DNA from: Ascaris suum
Lineage: Eukaryota; Nematoda; Chromadorea; Rhabditida; Ascarididae
Assembly (NCBI GenBank): GCA_013433145.1
Contig: CM024173.1
Coordinates: forward strand, 582,101-646,100
Reading direction: 5' to 3'
Length of the DNA stretch: 64,000 bases
In this document: piece after piece, positions 19,201 through 31,085 of the stretch
Layout: every line of letters begins with the position of its first letter
How positions within the stretch are numbered: position 1 is the first letter of the stretch
Program-made: the position numbers and the translations under genes
The notes under the pieces: generated by a model
Seen by the model: the letters and a program-made list of their open reading frames with translations, nothing else
The model's database searches: none
What the model was told of the DNA's origin: nothing

Positions 19201-22160
19201 TTTCAGCATCTTCTCTCGCTCCGAACGCAGAGGACGCTAGTCCCCTCTCCATTTCCTCGTCTTGAGTCTTTCTCTGCGCCAAGGGCGCGGGTTTGTTATT
19301 CACATCATCGTTTTCTATCTTTCCATGCGCCGAGGGCGCGATTCTCTTATCTATTTCTTTATCTTGTGCCCTTCTGAGCACCGAAGGCGCGAGTCTGTTT
19401 TCCATTTGCTCGGTTTGGGTCTTTACGAGCACCGAGGGCGTGTCTCCATGCATTTCCTCGTCTCCTCTTCATCCGAGCGCCTTGGGCGCGACTCTTTTAT
19501 CGATTTCAGCATCTTCTCTCGCTCCGAACGCAGAGGACGCTAGTCCCTTCTCCATTTCCTCGTCTTGAGTCTTTCTCTGCGCCAAGGGCGCGGGTTTGTT
19601 ATTCACATCATCGTTTTCTATCTTTTCATGCGCCGAGGGCGCGATTCTCTTATCTATTTCTTTATCTTGTGCCCTTCTGAGCACCGAAGGCGCGAGTCTG
19701 TCTTCCATTTCCTCGGTTTGGGTCTTTACGAGCGCCGAGGGCGCGTGTCTCCCATGCATTTCCTCGTCTCCTTTCTTTCCGATCGAAGAAGGCGCGACTC
19801 TGTTATCGATTTCAGCATCTTCTCTCGCTCCGAACGCAGAGGACGCTAGTCCCTTCTCCATTTCCTCGTCTTGAGTCTTTCTCTGCGCCAAGGGCGCGGG
19901 TTTGTTATTCACATCATCGTTTTCTATCTTTCCATGCGCCGAGGGCGCGATTCTCTTATCTATTTCTTTATCTTGTGCCCTTCTGAGCACCGAAGGCGCG
20001 AGTCTGTCTTCCATTTGCTCGGTTTGGGTCTTTACGAGCGCCGAGGGCGCGTGTCTCCCATGCATTTCCTCGTCTCCTTCCTTTCCGATCGCCGAAGGCG
20101 CGACTCTGTTATCGATTTCAGCATCTTCTCTCGCTCCGAACGCAGAGGACGCTAGTCCCCTCTCCATTTCCTCGTCTTGAGTCTTTCTCTGCGCCAAGGG
20201 CGCGGGTTTGTTATTCACATCATCGTTTTCTATCTTTCCATGCGCCGAGGGCGCGATTCTCTTATCTATTTCTTTATCTTGTGCCCTTCTGAGCACCGAA
20301 GGCGCGAGTCTGTTTTCCATTTGCTCGGTTTGGGTCTTTACGAGCACCGAGGGCGTGTCTCCCATGCATTTCCTCGTCTCCTCTTCATCCGAGCGCCTTG
20401 GGCGCGACTCTTTTATCGATTTCAGCATCTTCTCTCGCTCCGAACGCAGAGGACGCTAGTCCCTTCTCCATTTCCTCGTCTTGAGTCTTTCTCTGCGCCA
20501 AGGGCGCGGGTTTGTTATTCACATCATCGTTTTCTATCTTTTCATGCGCCGAGGGCGCGATTCTCTTATCTATTTCTTTATCTTGTGCCCTTCTGAGCAC
20601 CGAAGGCGCGAGTCTGTCTTCCATTTCCTCGGTTTGGGTCTTTACGAGCGCCGAGGGCGCGTGTCTCCCATGCATTTCCTCGTCTCCTCTTCATCCGAGC
20701 GCCTTGGGCGCGACTCTGTTATCGATTTCAGCATCCTCTCTCGCTCCGAACGCAGAGGACGCTAGTCCCTTCTCCATTTCCTCGTCTTGAGTCTTTCTCT
20801 GCGCCAAGGGCGCGGGTTTGTTATTCACATCATCGTTTTCTATCTTTCCATGCGCCGAGGGCGCGATTCTCTTATCTATTTCTTTATCTTGTGCCCTTCT
20901 GAGCACCGAAGGCGCGAGTCTGTCTTCCATTTCCTCGGTTTGGGTCTTTACGAGCGCCGAGGGCGCGTGTCTCCCATGCATTTCCTCGTCTCCTTTCTTT
21001 CCGATCGAAGAAGGCGCGACTCTGTTATCGATTTCAGCATCTTCTCTCGCTCCGAACGCAGAGGACGCTAGTCCCTTCTCCATTTCCTCGTCTTGAGTCT
21101 TTCTCTGCGCCAAGGGCGCGGGTTTGTTATTCACATCATCGTTTTCTATCTTTCCATGCGCCGAGGGCGCGATTCTCTTATCTATTTCTTTATCTTGTGC
21201 CCTTCTGAGCACCGAAGGCGCGAGTCTGTCTTCCATTTGCTCGGTTTGGGTCTTTACGAGCGCCGAGGGCGCGTGTCTCCCATGCATTTCCTCGTCTCCT
21301 TTCTTTCCGATCGCCGAAGGCGCGAGTCTGTTATCGATTTCAGCATTTTCTCTCGCTCCGAACGCAGAGGACGCTAGTCCCTTCTCCATTTCCTCGTCCT
21401 GTGTCTTTCTCTGCGCCGGGGGCGCGAGTTTGTTATTCACATCATCGTTTTCTATCTTTCCATGCGCCGAGGGCGCGATTCTCTTATCTATTTCTTTACC
21501 TTGTGGCCTTCTGAGCGCCGAAGGCGCGAGCCTCTTATGAATTTTCTCGTCTTCTGTCTTTGTCAGCGCCGAAAGCGGGAGCTTGCTATCTACACCTTCG
21601 TCCCCAGTGTTTCCTAGCGCCGAAGGTGCGACTCTGTTATCGGTTTCTTCATCTTCTCTCGTTTCGAGCAACGAAGGCGCGTGTGTCTTATCCATTTCCT
21701 CGTCTTCTGTCTTTCCCGACGCCAAATTCGCGAGTTTATAATCCGTTTCCTGATCTTTTGTCTTTCTGTGCGCCGGGCGAACGACTTCTTTATCCATTCC
21801 CTCGGTTTGGGTCTTTTCGAGCGCCGAGATCGCCAGTTTCTAATAAACTTACTAGTCTTGCGTCCTTCCGAGCGCCGAGGGCGCGTGTCTGTTATGCATT
21901 TCCTCGCCTTCCGTCTTTAATAGCGCCGAGGGCGCAGGTTTGTTGTCAGTTTCCTCGTCTTGTATTTTTGCGAGCGCCGATGGCGCCAGCGCGTTATTCG
22001 TTTCCTCGCCCTCCCTCTTTCAGGATGCCGAGGGCGCGAGTCTGTTATCGATCTCTTCATCTTGTCTCGTTCCGTGCGCCTAGGGTGGGAGTCGTCTGTT
22101 ATGCATTTCCTCGTCTTCTGTCTTTAAGAGGGCCGAAGGCGCGAGTTTGCTGTGCGTTAG
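10270..22160. repeat. 12-kb tandem array of a 51-bp monomer with 306-bp higher-order units
   Basis: The plus strand repeats a 51-bp monomer about 230 times. Each monomer centres on a palindrome of the form GCGCCGAGGGCGC (5-bp arms, 3-nt spacer), followed by an AT/CT-rich stretch often containing TCCATTTCCTCGTCT. From about 11.6 to 21.4 kb, six monomer types alternate in fixed order to give a 306-bp unit. Equivalent points at 12230, 12536, 12842, 13148 and 13454 are exactly 306 bp apart. Edge monomers (10270-11600 and 21500-22160) keep the 51-bp rhythm but differ strongly, as in satellites homogenised from the centre by unequal exchange. Larger blocks are also duplicated, such as 14372-15290 copied 918 bp (three units) further on. 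Base composition is far more GC-rich than its flanks. It lies between the convergent phosphatase and BCL9-like genes. Confidence 0.97.
11552..21797 (-). other. Minus-strand 17-residue peptide-repeat reading frame within the array, interrupted
   Basis: Because the monomer is 17 codons long, the minus strand stays open over long distances: 20691-21797 (368 codons), 19469-20428 (319), 17027-17929 (300), 14582-15484 (300), 13052-14566 (504) and 11552-13036 (494). The repeat is hydrophilic and charged, for example RLAPSVLRRAQDKEIDK and KPAPLAQRKTQDEEMEK, and would be intrinsically disordered. Six variants make a 102-residue super-repeat. The frame is cut where one monomer variant reads KALG then TGA (nine to ten times), and by 1-2 nt deletions in 16.2-20.4 kb. 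A splice-acceptor-like CTCACAG lies just upstream of the array near 22200, but edge monomers contain more stops. Both plus-strand frames are also open for about 90 codons per unit, so openness alone does not prove coding. I consider noncoding satellite or pseudogene more likely than an intact protein. Confidence 0.4.
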
Positions 22161-24790
22161 TTTGCCCTCTGCTTTTTTTGATCTGGTGAGTGATTTGGTC
22201 TGTGAGAAAAGATGCGCGGGCGTGGCGCAGGCGCGCGTGCGTTGTTGTACGCATAGCTGATTTCGCTATGTGATATCTTAACCCGGGATGGATTAACTTT
22301 TATTCGATTTTTTTGCAAAATGCTTCGCCTAGGATGTGGAAAAGTGTGATACGTGGACAGGTGTGTCACGCGCTAGTTAAGCAGAGGTGTTCCTAACAAA
22401 AACTATATTAGTGAGCGTTTTACATCGCCAGGAAGCTTGTTTGATTGGTTAACCAGCAAAATGAAAGCCTCTAAGAAGTTATTGAGTTACGTGCGCAGAG
22501 AGATTAGGCTGTGGATGAACACGTCAAATTTATCGACTATTTATATAACGGTTTTTTTAAAATAAACAAAACACCAATGTGCAAAAACGAGCAGAAAGAA
22601 ACATATTCGAGTGCCGTGTTCCAATGAATAAAATGATGGCAAGCATAATCATTGAGATATCATCGAATGGAGCAATATTGATAATAGCATTGATATTTCT
22701 ATTATTCATATCTTACAAGTTCAACTCAGCACTCTTCTAAAGAAACATAAGTATAAAATTTCCGGCTGCATATACGACCGCGATTATAATGCATAGCAAC
22801 GCTTCGCGAGTCCTACAATCGCAATGTCATAAAATAATTGGCCAAGTCCGGAAAACCTCAGCAGCAAGAGCACCGATACAAGATGGAGTGAAGGAGAATA
22901 TTGGCGATGCGAACAAAATTCACAGAAAGTTCAACAGCGTTGCTCAACTGTTCATAAACAGGGCAAATTTTAGGATGGACGCCTCTCGACAGGTTACATC
23001 AATACTGCTCGAGACCATAAACGGGAATTCATGGTCGAAAATGTCCGCATTTATTATGTTTTTGATACCTGAAGGAACATAAAGCAGACGCCTGAATATT
23101 TTTTAAAACAAATGGACATAAAGCAATATTTATAACAATTTGAATTGAGAATTACGAGAAGATTACAGTGAACTGTTTCGGATAATTCGAAACGAACAGC
23201 AGACCTAATGAACCACTGCGGCTGCACCGAAAATGACAGGGTCGAACAGAAATGCGAGTAAATATAGCGACATGAATGCCCGAACCTGGTCGGCTGGGAA
23301 CTGAATAAGCTGCCGAACGTGTAATCACCGAATTTGTAATCATCGGTTAAATATGCGGGTGTGGTGATGGACGAGTACGTGTATTTACTGTGGCTCAGTC
23401 AGAGTTTAGTGGACAAAATGACATTTCTAGAATTGATTCAAACGTATTAAACAAAATTATTAGTTATCCAAGTACCAAAATTTTGTATTAACTAGTTTTC
23501 GACCACCAAGTGGGTAATGATGTCATCATCAAGGAGTGATGTCGTCATCAGGGACAATATCGAAAACTTATCGAAACATTACCGCATAACTGGTTAGCAG
23601 CTGTTACCGGACTAAATATAACACACTACACTCAGAAAAAAAATATGAGCATACTTCAGAAAGAAGTGGCGCATCTCGTTGGCAAATAGCAGTTGATAAC
23701 GTCGCAAGCGTTAGAGTTTTTTTGTGATGGATGATGCGAGACCCCCAATCAAATCTCGAAAACTTCAGTTAAAATTATCTATTTGAGAGAGAACAACGGA
23801 AATGTTTTATATAATGATTGTGAACAATCGAACAGTTCATCTACTTTTCCAAGGAAAATGACTAAAAAATTTAGGAATATCATGTAAATAGCCAGCTAAT
23901 CGATCCATTTCAATGAACTCAGTCTGCAGCACTGAGCAGCCAAACAATAAATACAAGACACGCTGAGCACCTAGAATGAACAAAGAAAGAAAGATAAACT
24001 GGTGGAAATCTCAATTTTTATCAATGGAACTGGAACGGCGTTATTAAACATAAGAAGAAGAATCACTGAGAGACAATCTGGACGCTTATATTAGAGGATC
24101 GTCCAAATCTTTTGTGGGTTATATAAACGACGCTCAAAAAGCTTATTATCTTCCAGATATCTAACTTTGATTCATATAAATACTACGAAAACATGATGAT
24201 GCGATGACTACAGATAGCCTTTCACAAGCCTAGAACTGCTAATGAGATTCATCAATCAGCAAAAAAAAGCGCCACAAAGAGACCCGAGAACTCTGCGTCA
24301 AAAACTGCAGATGGATGAACATCACCTAACAATTAATGCAAACAAGAACAAAAGCCTGCTCCATGAAGACTAGAAAATATAGCTTGTAACGCATGTGGAA
24401 CAATAAAAAGACAATCGCGTCCACCTGCAATCTCTTCTCGTTCAGGCCACGTTCTGAGCTGATTATTCCATCGATACGACAGATTAGCCGTACATCGAGT
24501 TCATATTTACAACATTTTCGCCAACGCCATCATCCAAAACAGTTCCATTCTGAAAAAAATGAAACAACTGTAAAGATAACCTAATACTGAACCACTAAAA
24601 CAGTGGCATCAATGGCTATTGAATAACCTAATTATTGTTGAAGTGCCTTTGAAATGCCAAAACATTAAATATCTAACATCAAAGTAAACTACCTAACAGG
24701 TAGGTCATTTACCTCAACATTTACATAAACTAGTTCCAAAAATAATCCTGCCTTCTCGGTTTTTCATTCTCTGGGGTCACCCTTCCCCTC
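22161..24790. other. Intergenic region between array and BCL9-like gene
   Basis: AT-rich DNA with no recognisable gene. A 97-codon ORF at 22789-23082 has no family resemblance. A small palindromic structure is at 23493-23571. On the minus strand a possible terminal exon of the BCL9-like gene (acceptor CTAG, eleven codons, TAA overlapping AATAAA near 24799-24804) would put the transcript end close to 24.8 kb. Confidence 0.55.
23493..23571. repeat. Foldback-like palindrome with two bZIP-like half-palindromes
   Basis: Outer arms AGTTTTCGA and TCGAAAACT enclose two near-identical copies of TGATGTCATCATCA (second copy TGATGTCGTCATCA), each itself partly palindromic. This may be the remnant of a short foldback/MITE element; no target-site duplication was established. 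Confidence 0.5.
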
Positions 24791-24976
24791 TCTCAACTTT
24801 ATTTTAGCATATATTCCTCACAGATATACCTCTACAATCCTAGTCAAGTATCATGCACAATATCCAGAATACCTAGCGATGTTTTCGGTTATAACATAGT
24901 TAACCGGAAGTAAAGATTACCATCATGCATGAAAATTAACAATTCTATCTCTGTAATTAAGGTTTGAAAAAATTAC

Positions 24977-25242
24977 CTTTTCTTCGAAAACGCCTCGGGC
25001 AACAAAACTCGTCTTAGCAATAAATCCGCAAAAGGCATAAAACACAGTTAGGGTGTTAATAGAGTTAAATTTCAAGTGTGCGAAATAACTGACTTCTAAG
25101 AGAATTACTTAAGAATAATTACCGGATGATACTGTATCTTCTGACTAGGGATTCGAGCTTCGAGGTTGCTCAGAGGCTGAGGAAGTTGTTGAGGCCACAT
25201 TTCGGGTGGCATAATTTTATCTGCATACATCGGACGCATCCC
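24977..25242 (-). CDS. BCL9-like exons 6 and 7 (C-terminal homology motif)
   Basis: Exon 6 (25123-25242, 40 codons, phase 0 at both ends) reads GMRPMYADKIMPP and then LSNLEARIPSQKIQYHP, matching the BCL9 C-terminal block LSRIIPSEKPSQTLQYFP. Exon 7 (24977-25012, 12 codons: TSFVARGVFEEK) follows in phase with good splice sites but no strong homology. A candidate last exon further on would end in TAA overlapping an AATAAA signal (complement of 24799-24804). Confidence 0.68.
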
Positions 25243-28200
25243 CTGTGGATATATTGAATACCTTAAAATTATGTGACTTGCTCAACCTGCTAGGTATTGC
25301 GAGCGAATGTAGGGCAATTTAATCGAGGAATCGCATCAAATTAGAGCGAATACTTGGAGTGCGATTTGTATTTTTTTTTTTTTTTTTTTTTCAGAATCGA
25401 AATTTCCAAAGAGTTCAGAGAAAAACTGAACTTTTAATCTTATAGACAGCGAAGTTAGGCTTCAATGCAAGTAGTCGAGAACATGACCTCTTCTATCGAT
25501 GTGATCAATAAAGTACGGTCATCCTCCAAGAAGAATTATGTGTCATGATTAAGTAAATCATTATAACAGTGAACTGTTCAAAGCAGTAGCAGCAACCCAC
25601 AATGAAATCATCGGCCTATAAAGAGACATGCAAAAAGAACTATTGTCATCGATAGTATTCTGCTATTAGTAAGGAGGGTGATGCTAGAGTCAAAACTTGC
25701 AAGATTCTCAGGTGTAGGAAGAATTCACATAAATTTTTGAAACATCCAACGGATGCTAAAAAAACATCTTCAGTTGTTGAAAACATGGCTTACCCCCGAG
25801 GAGGCATCGGACTGGCATTCATTGCGGGATACACTGAAGAGTAGGCGGGTGAAACACTTGACATCGTCGGAGGATATCCTTGGCTAGCAAACGAATTCGG
25901 CGGATATGCATAAGGCATGTATCCCTCTGGAGGAAGATGCATACCGTATGGAGGTGGATTGAGTGAGGGCCGTAGCGGTTGTGACATCGGCATTGCAGCT
26001 GGTGGCATAGCGCTCATCATAGCACCGTTTGGCGCAGTAACGGGTGACAGTCCCTGTGGATGAGGTATTTGCGGAGGGTAAGAGGGTCGGCGATATGTCG
26101 GAAGCATGGCAGGTGTTCCGTGTGAGTGGGGCAACTGATACTGGGTGCCAAGGGGGGCCATTGTCTGTGGTGGATATCCCTGCATCAACTGTTGTGGGTA
26201 ACCACCGTGAGCCATCTTGATCGCCTCATGCTCATGCACCATACGATCCCATTCGGAACGTGCCTTGTCGATCATTATTTGCTGCTCTAGGGTCCGCATT
26301 TTTTCCAACTTTGCATTCCGATCTTGATCCCTTAAAACATAATGTTCAGTTTTCTTCTCTTACATATCAAGCGTTACGTTAACTTTATAGACTAAAGGTT
26401 ATCGACGTAGAAAACCCAAAAATCCTATTAAAAGCCTTTGTGCCAAGATAATTTGGCAAAAAGCACAAAATGATAACTGAACACCATTTCTTTTCCGACA
26501 GTGTAAAATGCAATGCCTCTTACAGTTGGCGACAATGTGCTCTAGAAAATGACTTCACCTCCAAGGTGCCCTATTTGGAAGAAATTCGCACAAGAGAAGA
26601 GGTAAGAGTAGTCTGATTTGCACGGCCAAAAAACCTCAAGAACAATTTGGCGTGGACAAAAGCGGAGTGAACAATGGACAGATGTGAAAAGCAGAAGGGT
26701 ATTCACGTCGATAATCAATGTGGCGATCAAATGTGAAAGAAATGCAACAAGTGAAAACGGAATGCTTTAGCAAGTGAATGTTACGAAATTGGCTTCACCG
26801 ATAACTTCTGCTTCTAGGCGGTTCTCGCTTTTCGACTGCACATATTGGTAGAAAATAAAACAGAAACAAAATAATATTCACACGTAAAGGATGCAAACAG
26901 AGATGTATTGCAACCGAATACAAATATAAGGATGGTTTGACTGCAAGTTAGGTTGATTGTTTTTGTACAACTCTCTGAAAGAATTTCGGCTTCGCTGATG
27001 TTACTTTATTAGAAATGTGCTGCTCATCGTAACCGTTGCTAGCGTTATTTATGTGTGGCGAGTACCATCTAGACTTTTTTGAACAATGCATAAATGAAGA
27101 CAAAAGAAATAAAACCAACCTCCTCGCAGGTTGACTGCCTTCACCGCTCGTCGATCTTGCTACCTTCGCAGGCGGCTCAAACAGTGAATCTTGCGTCATC
27201 CTCTCCATGCGTCTGAAATACTTATGAACATCTTGGTGAACATAATGCAAGAAGCTTTGCCCAAACATAAATTGGACAAACTCTAACTTCTTAACTTAAG
27301 GAAAGGGAGGGAGGTTGACAACTGATTTTGTCAACCGCACCCGCATACATTCCGCAACTTACAACCCAGAGCTGGCACTCAGGACTTTCATGGACCTATA
27401 ATGCTTCTTGACATCTATGTAAAAGATAGTGCAAGGCGAGCTCAATACTTGGAAGCGAGAAGTCGACACTGTGTTCAAGTTGAACTCATAGTTGACAAGA
27501 GAACGCCGACTCTGTGATCAAAAATGTCCGACGATAACGACAGATTCCATGCTCATTTTCATGGTCGGCACGATAAATACCGACTTCAGGTACCACTCGT
27601 GAGGTGCAACAAATGCGAAACATTCGTAAGCTTCTCAGAGTGTCTTACCTCAGCGGATTATCAGCGCTCGTTTCAACATCGTCGTTGAGCATCAAAAGAT
27701 CGCTAGATGACGTTGGCGGTCCATCGGGCTGATGATCACACATCGACGATGAACGCATGCCCGTTGCGGATACTCGGGCTTCACCACTTGATTGTGGTCG
27801 GGATGGTGTGCTAGGTGAACTGGACGTCACGGCAACACCGTTTGCACTTAACGGAGAAGGCATTCGCATCTCCTGCTAAAAGCATCACTTCAGCAGGCGT
27901 ATTACACAAAGATTCATATCATTACAAACGTTGTGCCCAAAAACTTGCTGTCTATGCGACCACCGCCATCATTTACTTTTGAGCACTTACACATTATCGA
28001 CATCTAGACTTCGTCCACAAGACAGTTTGCACTATCGGATGCAAATGTGGTCTCCAAAATAGGAAAAGCATAGTATCATGAGTTGTTAAAGCTATTGCAG
28101 GCGGCGAAGAGAGATTACGGAAAATTAAGGAAGCCTACAGCGCTTCTTCTTTTGCTTTTGAGAGCCATTGATGGTTGCTGCGCATCGACTGTAACCGACT

Positions 28201-30619
28201 GTTCTCCAGCTGAAGTGCTCGGCTGGCAGTTGGCTTCATGCCATGCCAGGATTGAGTCATACTTGTTTTGTTGCACACCACCGATTGCCTCATTTGCCAT
28301 TTTCGAGCTGAACACGAACACTCGTTCACCGCCCTGAAATTTTTCGAATTGGCTATAACATCATCAGGCCTGTTTAATTGTGGTCGAGAGAAACCATTTT
28401 CGAACGGGCCACGACCACTCGCTTAGCACTCTGAAATTTTTGCTTTGAGTCAATTATAATATCATCAGCAAGTCATGTCTTCTCAATTGAGTATTGATGA
28501 GGAGTATAGGTGGTGAACACGCTAACATTAGTAGCAATTAACGTAGTCCCATTCATGGTGGGAATATTAGCTGAATTATGAGCATGGCTGGTCAAAATAG
28601 TGCATCATTTGCCATCATCGATTCAAAGGCCGCTAAGACGATGCATTCAACATTTCGCGTTGATAAATTCGAAAGCAATGAAGAAGAGGAAAGCATTTTT
28701 CAATTGCTAGCCAAAAAATGCAGAAAGTGAAAACCAACTGTTTACTCCGTATTCAACAACGAATATGGTAGATTATACGTGGAAAATTTCGCTATGAATT
28801 TTTTTTTTTGTTTTTTTGCGAAGGGAAAATCTCTAAAAGCGAAAGCAAAACGTCTGCTCAACAAATGCCCAATTTATGGAAAAAAGTTCTTTATATTTCA
28901 TTAAAACTTGAAAAATGAACAATGTTGCGATTAAACATCCATATTTCATTAAAACTAAAAGATTCAACTGTTCGACAATAAATAACCGATAAATGAGTGG
29001 AGTATCAAGTTGAGTGGCTATTTTCCATTTCTTCATCTGTTGTTAATCCCAGACGTCGAGGGTGCAAGACTGCTGGATAGGTCGGCAAGAAAGAGCATTC
29101 AATATGGGCAAAGATGTTATCAAAACGGTTGTGAGTGGCTATGTGTAATTCTGTCATACCACAAAAAATAATAATCGCGTAATATGCAGATAAGTACCAG
29201 TAAATAACCGAAAAAGATAATCTAGGAATGGGTGGAACATGGACAGAATAGCAGAGTGCCCAACGCTATGTTAGCACATATTCTCTGCGGTCAGTCTTTT
29301 TGAAGCACTACAAGAGCTTCAGCAGGCAATGGAGATTCTGGTCTGTCTCAATATAAGTGGTACCTCTATTCAGCTGTTCGCTTCTACCTTACTTAACGAA
29401 TCCTAAATTATATAAAATAGATATTTACCACATTCCACTAAAGCATTCAGAGTTGAAGATCTTAGCGAGAGCATAAGAAATATCTGTAAGGTTGCTAAAA
29501 AGAATTCCAAATCGAACGCTCAGTAGAATAATTGATTAGGATGATCCATTAGACCGTAGCATAAATATTAGAACGTCAGTTCTATTGGAATATTAAATAG
29601 AAATTAATGCACAATAAACGGACGACTCATAGCGATGGAAATAAATTCTCATGCAATCACTTATATTCTAAAAATATTACAAACGAAAATAACAAAAAAA
29701 AAAAACACCTATTCATCAATGCGCTTCGCCAAACTACATGTAGCTGATCATCTCATCATATCAAAACTAGCCTCTATCGCCATGACGAATAAAAGAGATA
29801 CAAACCGTGGCAAACAAATACACCAAACTTCCTCAAATATAGTTCATAAAATCCGGTCTTCCATCAGCGGATAAAAGGTTCGGCTCAGCCTCATTTCTCT
29901 CGTCTCAAATCCAATCCTCCTTATTCTAGCGCTACCCATATAAAATCTTTAAATTCAGCACCCGAGGAATAATCCCCATCCCACAGTTTCAAACACTTTC
30001 TATACACGCCTCATTTCTCCTTACTCAAAATTCAGCCCTTCTTTTGAAGACCCTAAGTGCTTGTAATCCTTGGCACTGAGTGTGTGGTTCAACAGTAATT
30101 GCAAGGGCTCAGTCCATCAATTAATCAATATACTTCGTTGAGCAATACTTTGTATGCACACCACAAACTTCACATATATGATCGAAGCTGATCAAAAGAT
30201 ATGCCACTGCGGTTCCAATTACATAAATTCTAAATTCGACGAAGCTCCGACCGCATCAAAAAATAGTATCGTATTAGTGATAAAAGTGCAAAAAATTTTA
30301 GCGTCGAAACAAATCAATTTCAACCATTGTGCATTTTCAGGAAAAAAACAATTCCATCAAACAAAGGAAAATATCTCGTGGGTGTGATTGTCTTTAATCT
30401 TACCTTATCTATCTACGTTCAATTTATTCAATTTGAACGCTATTTATTCAACTGCAACATTATTTATCATATCATACGCACTTCCAGCAATTACGCCATC
30501 ACTCCATGAATTCAACAGTTTACCTACCAAAACATATAACTGCTACGTGATGAAAATCCTTGAATGATTTCAGTCCCCCAAATAAACACCAAGAGCGAAC
30601 ATTTGTGAAAATAATGCTT

Positions 30620-30702
<83 letters not shown>

Positions 30703-30997
30703 ATAACTAGAGAATATTGCAAAAAGAATATTTTCTACAAATGAAAACATTTACGCATGTTCGCATTGTAAACCCACAATACGGAAAAAGCGTTTTCAAA
30801 GCTCCTAGTGTGACGTCATATTCCGACCTAAGCAGCAAACAAAATCCGCCAAAATAAACAGCAAAGCAAGCTATGCATTCCTCTCCAGCACATTCGCGAA
30901 CACCGCAAAGATCAGCTGCACTTGCGTTGGGCTTCTTCTGAATGGCTTTTCAATACTTCATAGAATTGATATCTACTTTCTAATAACCTAATGACAG

Positions 30998-31085
<88 letters not shown>

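Noticed and set aside
11579..21540. Many plus-strand ORFs of about 92-198 codons in the array
   Set aside because: They are frame shadows of the 51-bp repeat, open for at most about one to two 306-bp units, and have no sign of independent coding.
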